A stretch of 7,461 bases of DNA from CAYPXJ01 sp964414595 (GTDB lineage: Bacteria; Pseudomonadota; Alphaproteobacteria; Rickettsiales; CAIJLX01). This document shows, one piece after another, positions 1-6,354 of the stretch. Every line of letters begins with the position of its first letter. Within the stretch, counting starts at the first letter, position 1. The translations under genes were made by a program, and so were the position numbers. The notes under the pieces were generated by a model. The model worked only from the letters and a program-made list of their open reading frames with translations. It ran no database searches and was not told where the DNA came from. Location: NCBI GenBank assembly GCA_964414595.1, contig CAYPXJ010000063.1:1-7461 (forward strand), read 5' to 3'.

Positions 1-346
1 GATTATGGTAATCACTGATCGTGGTACGCGCCTAAGTTATCTCGGCGCGCTGTTTCGGTATTTCTCACATCTCGTAAATTTTTTAGCAGGGTACATTGTA
101 TTACTATTGCTTATGACAGTTTTCAGCACGGTGGGAAGCGCACTGGTAGGCTTTCTCGTGATAATCGCTGCGGTTGGCTTTCCTTTTTATCCTTACCTGC
201 TGGTAGCATGGATGCCCGAAAAAACAGGGCTTCACGACCTTATTGCGGGCACGCGTGTTGTTGAAGGAAGGCCCGATGTGCCGTTCTCTTTTTCACGCGG
301 CGGTATGCAGTATTCGAATCAAGGCTTGCCGGGCAACAATTTTTAG
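1..346 (+). CDS. RDD-family membrane protein, C-terminal part (5' end outside window)
   Basis: Seen: the frame is open to the left edge. The ATG at 5 is preceded in frame by ATT, and the protein there already reads like the middle of a domain ('RLSYLGALFRYF'), so the real start lies upstream. About 114 residues remain. Two hydrophobic stretches, roughly residues 23-42 and 43-69 counted from the ATG at 5, look like membrane segments. They are followed by 'EKTGLHDLIAGTRVV', the typical end of an RDD domain (glycine-leucine-His-Asp-x-x-x-Gly-Thr-x-Val-Val). The tail after it is short and polar. Family knowledge: RDD proteins are small inner-membrane proteins of mostly unknown role; some have been linked to ion transport. 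The Arg-Asp-Asp motif that names the family would lie in the missing N-terminal part, so it cannot be confirmed here. It lies 14 bases before gmk and is probably co-transcribed with it. Confidence 0.82.
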   Translation, partial: IMVITDRGTRLSYLGALFRYFSHLVNFLAGYIVLLLLMTVFSTVGSALVGFLVIIAAVGFPFYPYLLVAWMPEKTGLHDLIAGTRVVEGRPDVPFSFSRGGMQYSNQGLPGNNF

Positions 347-360
347 GGCAAAAACGCGGC

Positions 361-1017
361 ATGACCGAGCTGCCTCAAAGCCCTCTCGTAAAAATAAAGC
401 GCCGCGGATTTATGTTCGTGCTTTCTTCGCCATCGGGTGCAGGGAAAACAACGCTTTCCCGTCTTTTGATGCAGCGCGATAAATATCTGACGATGTCCAT
501 TTCCTGCACCACGCGCCCGAAGCGCCCGGGTGAAAAGGACGGCGAGGATTATCATTTCGTCAGCAAAAAAGAATTTCAAAAAATGGAAAAGAACGGCGAG
601 TTTTTAGAATCCGCCGAAGTGTTCGGCCATTTTTACGGCACGCCGAAAGAAAATGTGCTCGAGGCGCTGGAGCAGGGGATTGACGTGCTTTTCGATATCG
701 ATTGGCAGGGCACGCAGCAGATTTCTAATTTAATGCCCACGGATGTGGTAAGCGTTTTTATCCTTCCCCCTTCGATGGAAGAATTGGAATTGCGCTTACG
801 CAAACGTGCGCAAGATGAAGAAGAAACCGTGCGCTACCGTATGTCACGCGCGCTGGAAGAGATTTCGCATTGGCAGGATTATGATTACGTCGTGGTGAAT
901 CAGGATCTCGAGGAAAGTCTGCAGAAAGTCTATGCGATTCTACGCGCCGAGCGGCAAAAGCGCATTCGCCGTGAAAAAGGCTTGAAGCAGTTTGTCGGCA
1001 AATTGCTGCGCGGATAA
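361..1017 (+). CDS. gmk: Guanylate kinase
   Basis: Cytoplasmic enzyme that phosphorylates GMP (and dGMP) to GDP with ATP, an essential step in guanine nucleotide supply. Its 218 residues match the normal family length. Seen: P-loop 'SSPSGAGKTT' at residues 22-31; GMP-binding segment 'CTTRPKRPGE' at 49-58 followed by 'DYHFV' near 63-67; 'FLESAEVFGHFYGTP' at 81-95; 'FDIDWQGTQQI' at 111-121; the arginine-rich lid region around 145-163; and the C-terminal 'YDYVVVNQDLEES' at 174-186. The ATG at 361 is chosen because the 'IKRRGFMFVLSS' lead-in is typical of alphaproteobacterial Gmk. An ATG at 412 would begin right at the first strand and is less likely. The only ribosome-binding candidate is a weak AGGG at 345-348, overlapping the stop of the RDD gene, so translation may depend partly on that upstream gene. 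Its own stop overlaps the start of the next gene. Confidence 0.97.
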   Translation: MTELPQSPLVKIKRRGFMFVLSSPSGAGKTTLSRLLMQRDKYLTMSISCTTRPKRPGEKDGEDYHFVSKKEFQKMEKNGEFLESAEVFGHFYGTPKENVLEALEQGIDVLFDIDWQGTQQISNLMPTDVVSVFILPPSMEELELRLRKRAQDEEETVRYRMSRALEEISHWQDYDYVVVNQDLEESLQKVYAILRAERQKRIRREKGLKQFVGKLLRG

Positions 1018-2099
1018 TGGCAGAAAAAATTGTATTAAATTTGGCTTTGCAGGGCGGCGGCTCGCACGGTGCATATACCTGGGGTGTACTCGATTATTTA
1101 CTAGACCAGGAGCATGTTCATATTGAAGGCATTAGTGGCACCAGTGCTGGCGCCATGAATGCCGCGATTTATGCAAACGGGCTGGTTATGGGTGGCCGTG
1201 AGGGCGCTAAGAAAAAATTAGCAGAATTCTGGCGCGAAGTTGCAGAAGCCGCACGTTATGCCAATGGTTTACTCTTTGCGTGGGATCAAATTTGGGCAAA
1301 ATCTTGGAATCTGGATAGCTCGCCTATTTATCAAGCTTTTGAGGCGATGAAAGATTTTGTGGCGCCTTATTATCCTACGACGCTGCGTCATAATCCGCTC
1401 GAAAAAATTCTGAATAAAGTATTAGATGTTGATGCCCTTCGTACGTGCACGCTTACAAAGATTTTCATTACCGCAACGCGTGTGCGCGATGGCCAGCCGC
1501 GTATATTCGGGTGCGATGAAATTACCGTGCCTGCGCTTCTTGCGTCCTCATGCTTACCGCAGCTATTTCCTGCGGTAGAAATTGACGGTGTAGCGTATTG
1601 GGATGGCGGCTATATGGGCAATCCGGCGATTTGGCCGTTGATTTATCACTGCAAAAGCCCAGATATTTTACTGGTGCAGCTTAATCCGCTGGTACGCGAA
1701 GAAACGCCAAGAGATTATGCCGAAATTACCAATCGCCTAAATGAAATTACGTTTAACTCGAGCCTGATTGCTGAAATGCGCGCGATTTATTTTGTCAAAA
1801 AATTACTAAGTCAGCATAAGCTGGATGAAGATCGCTATAAGGATGTACTGATGCATATGGTGGAGCGTCCCGCGGAAATGGATAAACTCGATGCCTCAAG
1901 CAAGATGAATGTCAGTTTGGATTTTTTTGAATATCTACGGGATTTGGGGCGCGCTGCAGCAGCGGAATGGTTTAAGAAAAACGCAGGCCATATAGGTCAA
2001 AGAAGCACTATTGATATTCAAGATCGCTTTCTCACGAAAGTGGCTCACGCGCCACATAAGTCGGAAATTAAGCCCCTACCCAAAAAACTACAGGCGTGA
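1017..2099 (+). CDS. Patatin-like phospholipase (RssA-type)
   Basis: Predicted lipid acyl hydrolase using a Ser-Asp dyad. Seen: oxyanion-hole glycines 'LQGGGSHGAY' at residues 11-20; nucleophile elbow 'GTSAG' at 41-45 with Ser43; and 'DGGYMGNP' beginning with catalytic Asp196. The block 'LLASSCLPQLFPAVEIDG' just before the Asp is typical of this bacterial subfamily. All catalytic elements are intact, so the enzyme should be active. There is no signal peptide or membrane segment, which suggests a cytoplasmic or membrane-surface protein. The 360 residues include a C-terminal part after about 215 that is mainly helical and charged, with no recognised domain. Family knowledge: such proteins are phospholipases or general lipases, and the natural substrate cannot be read from sequence. 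The start ATG overlaps the gmk stop (TAATG), with no strong Shine-Dalgarno sequence, so translational coupling is likely. The 3' end overlaps the opposing rsmA by 12 bases. Confidence 0.93.
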   Translation: MAEKIVLNLALQGGGSHGAYTWGVLDYLLDQEHVHIEGISGTSAGAMNAAIYANGLVMGGREGAKKKLAEFWREVAEAARYANGLLFAWDQIWAKSWNLDSSPIYQAFEAMKDFVAPYYPTTLRHNPLEKILNKVLDVDALRTCTLTKIFITATRVRDGQPRIFGCDEITVPALLASSCLPQLFPAVEIDGVAYWDGGYMGNPAIWPLIYHCKSPDILLVQLNPLVREETPRDYAEITNRLNEITFNSSLIAEMRAIYFVKKLLSQHKLDEDRYKDVLMHMVERPAEMDKLDASSKMNVSLDFFEYLRDLGRAAAAEWFKKNAGHIGQRSTIDIQDRFLTKVAHAPHKSEIKPLPKKLQA

Positions 2100-2876
2100 T
2101 GCCAGTGCGCGCGCCAGGGAGCAAAAATTTTCCAACGTCAGATTTTCAGGCCGTGCGGTAGGATCAAGCCCTGTTTCCGACAGCACAGCTTCGTAATCCG
2201 GGGTAAAAGCGCGCAAACTTGCGCGAATCATTTTGCGGCGCTGATGAAAAAGCGCCTGCGTTGTTTTTTCAAGCGTTGCCAAGTCTGCAGGGTAAGCAGG
2301 CACTGCGCGCGGCGTAAGCTTCACCACGGCAGATTCTACTTTTGGTGGTGGATTAAAAGCCCCTCGTGGCACGGTAAATAAAAATTCCGTTTGGCAAAGC
2401 CATTGAGCCAAAATGGAAAGGCGACCATACGCATCGCTATCAGGCTTTGCCACAATGCGTTCGCCCACTTCTTTTTGAAACATGAGTATCATGCTTTCAA
2501 AGCGCGCTGCATCATGTAGCCAGTTTATCAAAAGTTCCGTTCCTACATTATAGGGTAGGTTGGCCACGATTTTAATTTTTCCTGCGGGTAGTTGTTCATC
2601 GAGCGAAATTTTCAGCGCATCACCAGAGATTATATGCAACGCCTCAGGATAGTGACGACGTAACGTTTCCAGCGCATCCAGGCATCGTGTATCTTTTTCA
2701 ATAACGTAGAGCGAGGTGGCGCCGGCCTCAAGCATGGCGCGCGTGAGTACGCCCAGGCCAGGGCCGATTTCGAGTAGCGGCGTATTCTTTAAATCACCGG
2801 CGGCGCGAACAATACGTGATACGATGTTGGCATCGTGCAAAAAATGCTGACCAAGAGATTTTTTAGGTGCAACCAA
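2088..2876 (-). CDS. rsmA: 16S rRNA (adenine-N6,N6) dimethyltransferase RsmA/KsgA
   Basis: Dimethylates two adjacent adenines in the helix 45 loop of 16S rRNA (A1518 and A1519 in E. coli numbering) using S-adenosylmethionine, late in small-subunit assembly. Seen: 'KKSLGQHFL' at residues 5-13; SAM motif I 'LEIGPGLG' at 35-42; acidic motif II Glu60 in 'VIEKD'; 'GDAL' at 85-88; catalytic motif IV 'NLPY' at 106-109; then 'PRGAFNPPPKVESAVV' and the C-terminal 'FHQRRKMIRASL'. Its 262 residues are normal length with a short N-terminus. The start is TTG at 2876-2874. Reading upstream, the frame meets a TGA at 2894-2892 with no ATG or GTG between, and no Met codon precedes motif I. The start lies 2 bases after the surA stop, so it is probably coupled to surA translation. 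pdxA, usually found between the two, is absent. Confidence 0.97.
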   Translation of the reverse strand: MVAPKKSLGQHFLHDANIVSRIVRAAGDLKNTPLLEIGPGLGVLTRAMLEAGATSLYVIEKDTRCLDALETLRRHYPEALHIISGDALKISLDEQLPAGKIKIVANLPYNVGTELLINWLHDAARFESMILMFQKEVGERIVAKPDSDAYGRLSILAQWLCQTEFLFTVPRGAFNPPPKVESAVVKLTPRAVPAYPADLATLEKTTQALFHQRRKMIRASLRAFTPDYEAVLSETGLDPTARPENLTLENFCSLARALASRL

Positions 2877-2878
2877 GT

Positions 2879-4141
2879 CTAACGCCGTGTTTCAATATAC
2901 GCGTTTTTACGCAGGTCGCTAACAAAGCGCCGCGTTTCCACTTCGAGTTTTTCGCGCTTCAAAACTTCTTCCACTTTTTTAGTATCCAGCGGTGCTGGCT
3001 CGCTGCCACCTTTTTTCTCACAAATCATGAACATGGCAAGCTGATTACCAAGCGGGAAGAAGGATGTTTTATCACCCGCATCCAAGCCGCTTAATTTTTG
3101 TTGAAGCTGCGCGCTTAGTTCCGTGAGCTTTACTTGGCCGAGGGAGGTAACGCCAGATTGGGTAACGGTGTTAGCGGGCGCGTTCTTTTTTAATTCTGAT
3201 CCTAGTTTTGCAAAGCTATCGCAGGTATCTGCGGCATGCATAGCGCTCTCAAGCCCAGCTACAAGCGCTGCTGTTGCTGCGCTCTTTTTTACAAAACTCA
3301 CATTGAGTTGAGAAACATTCAAGACCGTATCTTCCGGTTCAAAACGGCGATTCATACGATAAATAATAAATCCAGCATCGGTCTCGATAGGCTGAGAAAT
3401 CTCGCCCGGTGCTAGCGTGGAAATTTGCTTGAGCACATGCGATTCCATGCGATCCACCGAAACCCAACCAACATCACCACCCAAAGGAGCGGTGCTGCTG
3501 ATAGAAAATTGTTGTGCAATTTTACCGAAATCTGCGCCACCTTGAATTTCACTCACCAATTTTTCTGCCAATGATTTTACTTCCTGGCGATTCGTTTCGC
3601 CCGCAAAGGGCAGAACGATTTCAGATAAGTTATACTCAATTTTATCGCGGCGTGTTTCGACGCGCGTCATCGCCTGTGAAATTTCAAACTGGCTGACGGC
3701 GACATAAGGCAGAACCGCGCGGCGAATAATTTTCTGCATTAAAACGCGCGCGCGCAGCTGGTCCATCGCTGATTCAATAGGTACGTTTTTAGACTTGAGC
3801 GTTTGCTGAAAACTACCAGGCGGGATGTTGTTTTGCTTTTCCAGGTCTGCAATCATGCGGGTGAAGTCAGCTTCCGTGACTTCAATTTTATTTTGCTTCG
3901 CATATTGCGCCTGTAGCGTTTCATCAATCAGGCTTTGCAAAATTTGTGGGCGGAGCTTGGCGCGAACTTCAGGTTTATCCGGCAGGCCAGACGAGCGCAG
4001 TACAACATCAAGCCGCTGTTCGAGGGTATAATTTGTAATGGCATCCTGATTCACCAGCGCCACGATCTCAAACTGATACGCGTGAGCGTTACTTGCAAAC
4101 GCACACATCAGAAAAACTAAAAATATGCGGAAAAGGGTCAT
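2879..4141 (-). CDS. surA: Periplasmic chaperone and peptidyl-prolyl isomerase SurA
   Basis: Periplasmic chaperone that escorts unfolded outer-membrane barrels, LptD among them, to the BAM assembly machine. Seen: signal peptide at residues 1-21 (hydrophobic core 'LFRIFLVFLMCAFA', cleavage expected after 'AHA'); SurA N-terminal chaperone domain from about 22 to 160, opening with 'VALVNQDAITNYTLEQRL'; one clear parvulin (PpiC) domain at about 165-266, including 'ADFGKIAQQFS', 'GGDVGWVSVDRM' and 'GEISQPIETDAGFIIYRM'; a second parvulin-like region at about 275-375 that is weakly conserved; and a C-terminal helix at about 386-420. The 420 residues are close to E. coli SurA (428). The ATG overlaps the lptD stop as ATGA (4141-4138), with no clear Shine-Dalgarno sequence, so coupling to lptD is likely. 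The N-terminus is hydrophobic from the first residues, which supports this start. Its location directly after lptD fits its known role in LptD maturation. Confidence 0.94.
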   Translation of the reverse strand: MTLFRIFLVFLMCAFASNAHAYQFEIVALVNQDAITNYTLEQRLDVVLRSSGLPDKPEVRAKLRPQILQSLIDETLQAQYAKQNKIEVTEADFTRMIADLEKQNNIPPGSFQQTLKSKNVPIESAMDQLRARVLMQKIIRRAVLPYVAVSQFEISQAMTRVETRRDKIEYNLSEIVLPFAGETNRQEVKSLAEKLVSEIQGGADFGKIAQQFSISSTAPLGGDVGWVSVDRMESHVLKQISTLAPGEISQPIETDAGFIIYRMNRRFEPEDTVLNVSQLNVSFVKKSAATAALVAGLESAMHAADTCDSFAKLGSELKKNAPANTVTQSGVTSLGQVKLTELSAQLQQKLSGLDAGDKTSFFPLGNQLAMFMICEKKGGSEPAPLDTKKVEEVLKREKLEVETRRFVSDLRKNAYIETRR

Positions 4142-6306
4142 TTCGTATTTATGCTGGCGAGATATACGCGCACGGTGAAAAAGGTTGAAGGTTCGATATC
4201 GCGGTCACGCGTGTAATCTCGCCCGAAAAGAGTTGAAAGCCGGAAACATTCGTCCTCGTACAATAGGCCGCCCGCGGCGGAAATCAAGCCCCCATCATCA
4301 CCGAGATCCCGACGGGTATAGCCTTGCAAACTCCAGGTATTGGTAAGCCTAAAAGTGCCATCGCTGCTAATTTCGTTAAAATCCTGACCGGAAGGATTAG
4401 AGCTTGTTTCCTCCTTGGCATCAAAATAGGCGTAATTAAGACCGAAAGACAGACGGTCAAGAGTAAAGCGGGAAAGCACCTCGCTTCGGCCAATATCCAA
4501 ATCTGCTTCATCCAGGCGGAAACGGTAAAGAATATCAAACCAGTCATCGTAACTGACTTGGGTACGGCCGACAATGTTGGAGGCGTTATCATCCAAGCCG
4601 CTATCAAGTGCAAACTGATGGTCCTCTTTCACGCGGTAGCTTTGGCCAACGAGGAAAGATAAGGCCGTTTTCCCGACATCTGCCGAACCACGTACGCCAT
4701 AATTAAAACGCGGCCCGCTTTCCACACGGTCAAGGCCAGTGAATTTATGTTCTTCCATCAGGTTGGTATCAGAAATTTCTATATACTGGCTATCTTCATT
4801 GGGGATTTTATCGGGGTTGCCGCCATAGGGTGAAAGCACAAAGGCTGCCACCGGCTCTATCACAATCGTGGAAGAGGTGGCTTGACGCACAAGCGGGTAA
4901 GACCATTCGAGCGAAAGCGAAGGAATAGCGCGGCCCGTTTCACCGTTTTCAAATGTGGGATCCTCCAGGCTTTCTACATCACCCACATGATAGGCGTCGC
5001 CACGCAGCGCGGCACTAAGTTCCAGCACTTGGCCGTTATCAAAAATATGGGGAATTGTATAGCCGCCATCTAAGGAAATTCGGCGGCTTTTAGGGCCCAC
5101 ACTTCGATAGACACTCATCATATTACTATCGAGCGTGAAGCGCGCACCTTTTGGACCATAAGGCATTTCATAATGCGCATCGGCCAGCGGTAACACCAGC
5201 GGTGTGCGGCTAGGGTCATCTTGCTGATTAAGACCCTGGAAAGTAATACCACGTACACCAAGATAATTACGGTTACGAATTTGCTCGGCATAGAGACTCG
5301 AAGTAAGCAAATCTTCATCGCCAAAACGATAGCGGCGAAGGTAAGTATCGTCGCTGGCGCGCTTACCGTAAAAACCCCAACTCCAATCATTTTCCAAATT
5401 AAAATTTCCTGCCCCTTCGATATGGCCTCGAAGTTCTTGACCGTCGGTAGGATTACCCAAATCATCACGTTTATCCGGGTTGGTCATACTACCTCTAAGT
5501 TGGTAGGCGCCATTTTGCGTGAGATGGCGGAAAGCCCCAGAAAGTACAGGCCCTTCCTTAGAGGTATAAATAGGAGTAATCGTCGCATCCATCTCAGGTG
5601 CTATGTTCCAATAATAGGGCGCCTCCACCATAAAGCCGAGAGTGCTAATACTGCTATAGGAGGGCGCCAGGAAACCGCTCTTGCGCCTCGCGTCAGGCGT
5701 GGGATGTGAGAAATAAGGCGTATACATTACCGGCACGCCATACACCTCCATCCGCGCATCTTTGTAACTCATTTTTTCTTTGGCTTCATCAATACGAACT
5801 TTGCGTGCTTTAATTTGCCACAGCGGCGCTTTAGTTGGATCTTCGGCACAGAGTTTGCAAGGAGAGTAAACCGCATAACTCAAATCGGTAGTAGTGGGAT
5901 TGGGGCGAACAGCCTGCCGTGCAGCTACCAATGAATTATTGCTAAGCCTCACGCGAAAATTTTGAATCACGCCGGCTTGCAAATCGTCTTTCAGCCGCAC
6001 GTCCTGTGCAAAAAACACATCGCCACTTGGTTCCATCAGCGTTACTTTGCCCGGCGCTATAACTGTATTGGTGTTTTGATCATAAATAATTTGTTCGGCC
6101 AGAAGAATGCGTTCACCGTGAATGATTTCTACATTGCCCTGCGCGGCAACTTTACGCTCTTCTGGAAAATACTGAAGGCTGTCTGCACGCAGCTGAACCG
6201 GGCTATTTGCATCAAGCGTCAGATTGCCGGGTGCTGCTTGCGCACGCGCAGCGCACAGCGCTAAAAACGCTGAAACGGCAAAGATAGTGGCGCGGCGGTG
6301 ATGCAC
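4138..6306 (-). CDS. lptD: LPS-assembly protein LptD
   Basis: Outer-membrane barrel that, with the lipoprotein LptE, inserts LPS into the outer leaflet. Seen: signal peptide at residues 1-24 ('RRATIFAVSAFLALCAA', cleavage expected after 'AQA'); an N-terminal OstA/LptA-like domain at about 30-130 ('VQLRADSLQYF', 'KVAAQGNVEI', 'GDVFFAQDVRLKDDL'); the 'YSPCKLCAEDP...PLWQIKARKV' segment at 147-170; 'YFSHPTPDARRKSGFL' at 198-213, a strongly conserved entry to the barrel; and a long beta-strand-rich barrel region from there to residue 722. The last strand, 'FFTVRVYLA', contains aromatics but does not end in Phe. Length is within the family range, somewhat shorter than E. coli LptD (784). The start is GTG at 6306-6304. 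No ATG lies in frame between it and the upstream TAA at 6330-6328, and a G-rich Shine-Dalgarno sits at the right distance. Mature cysteines are only C150, C153 and C687. Confidence 0.97.
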   Translation of the reverse strand: MHHRRATIFAVSAFLALCAARAQAAPGNLTLDANSPVQLRADSLQYFPEERKVAAQGNVEIIHGERILLAEQIIYDQNTNTVIAPGKVTLMEPSGDVFFAQDVRLKDDLQAGVIQNFRVRLSNNSLVAARQAVRPNPTTTDLSYAVYSPCKLCAEDPTKAPLWQIKARKVRIDEAKEKMSYKDARMEVYGVPVMYTPYFSHPTPDARRKSGFLAPSYSSISTLGFMVEAPYYWNIAPEMDATITPIYTSKEGPVLSGAFRHLTQNGAYQLRGSMTNPDKRDDLGNPTDGQELRGHIEGAGNFNLENDWSWGFYGKRASDDTYLRRYRFGDEDLLTSSLYAEQIRNRNYLGVRGITFQGLNQQDDPSRTPLVLPLADAHYEMPYGPKGARFTLDSNMMSVYRSVGPKSRRISLDGGYTIPHIFDNGQVLELSAALRGDAYHVGDVESLEDPTFENGETGRAIPSLSLEWSYPLVRQATSSTIVIEPVAAFVLSPYGGNPDKIPNEDSQYIEISDTNLMEEHKFTGLDRVESGPRFNYGVRGSADVGKTALSFLVGQSYRVKEDHQFALDSGLDDNASNIVGRTQVSYDDWFDILYRFRLDEADLDIGRSEVLSRFTLDRLSFGLNYAYFDAKEETSSNPSGQDFNEISSDGTFRLTNTWSLQGYTRRDLGDDGGLISAAGGLLYEDECFRLSTLFGRDYTRDRDIEPSTFFTVRVYLASINTK

Positions 6307-6354
6307 AAGAAATTCCCCCCATCTCTTTTAGCAAGATTAGGGCAGGGATGCCAG
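6307..6354 (-). other. lptG-lptD spacer, the longest gap in the window
   Basis: This 48-base spacer separates the lptG stop (TAA, 6357-6355) from the lptD GTG. It contains the lptD ribosome-binding site and a minor inverted repeat (GGCA/TGCC, 6341-6352). I see no convincing -35/-10 pair and no U-tract that would make a terminator, so lptD is most simply read through from lptG. A weak internal promoter cannot be ruled out from sequence alone. Confidence 0.5.
6313..6322 (-). promoter_or_regulatory. Ribosome binding site of lptD
   Basis: On the minus strand the sequence AGATGGGGGGAA precedes the GTG start of lptD, with 8 bases between the last G (6315) and the start codon. The G-run can pair with the anti-Shine-Dalgarno CCUCC core, and it is the best ribosome-binding match among the starts visible in the window. 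It supports GTG at 6306 as the true start and suggests that lptD is initiated independently, whereas surA and rsmA downstream have no comparable site. Confidence 0.6.

Noticed and set aside
243..482. Open frame of 79 codons bridging the RDD gene and gmk
   Set aside because: It is out of frame with two well-supported genes, and its product is basic and featureless.
2100..2116. GCGCGC-rich stretch just past the patatin-like gene's stop, possible terminator
   Set aside because: It lies inside the rsmA coding region (Ala-Arg codons), forms only a short self-complementary core and has no T-tract.
3745..3755. Run of 11 alternating C and G bases, possible Z-DNA or slippage site
   Set aside because: It is explained by Arg-Ala-Arg codons in surA, is short, and the reading frame is intact around it.
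4324..4662. Open frame of 112 codons on the plus strand, antisense to lptD
   Set aside because: Same reasoning: it lies wholly within the barrel coding region and shows no family resemblance.
5221..5709. Open frame of 162 codons on the plus strand, inside lptD
   Set aside because: It is antisense to a strongly conserved part of lptD, has no recognisable domain and no ribosome-binding site. It is explained by the codon pattern of the gene on the other strand.
6341..6352. Inverted repeat GGCA/TGCC between lptG and lptD, possible terminator or attenuator
   Set aside because: The stem has only four pairs and no T-run follows on either strand, too weak to call a terminator.
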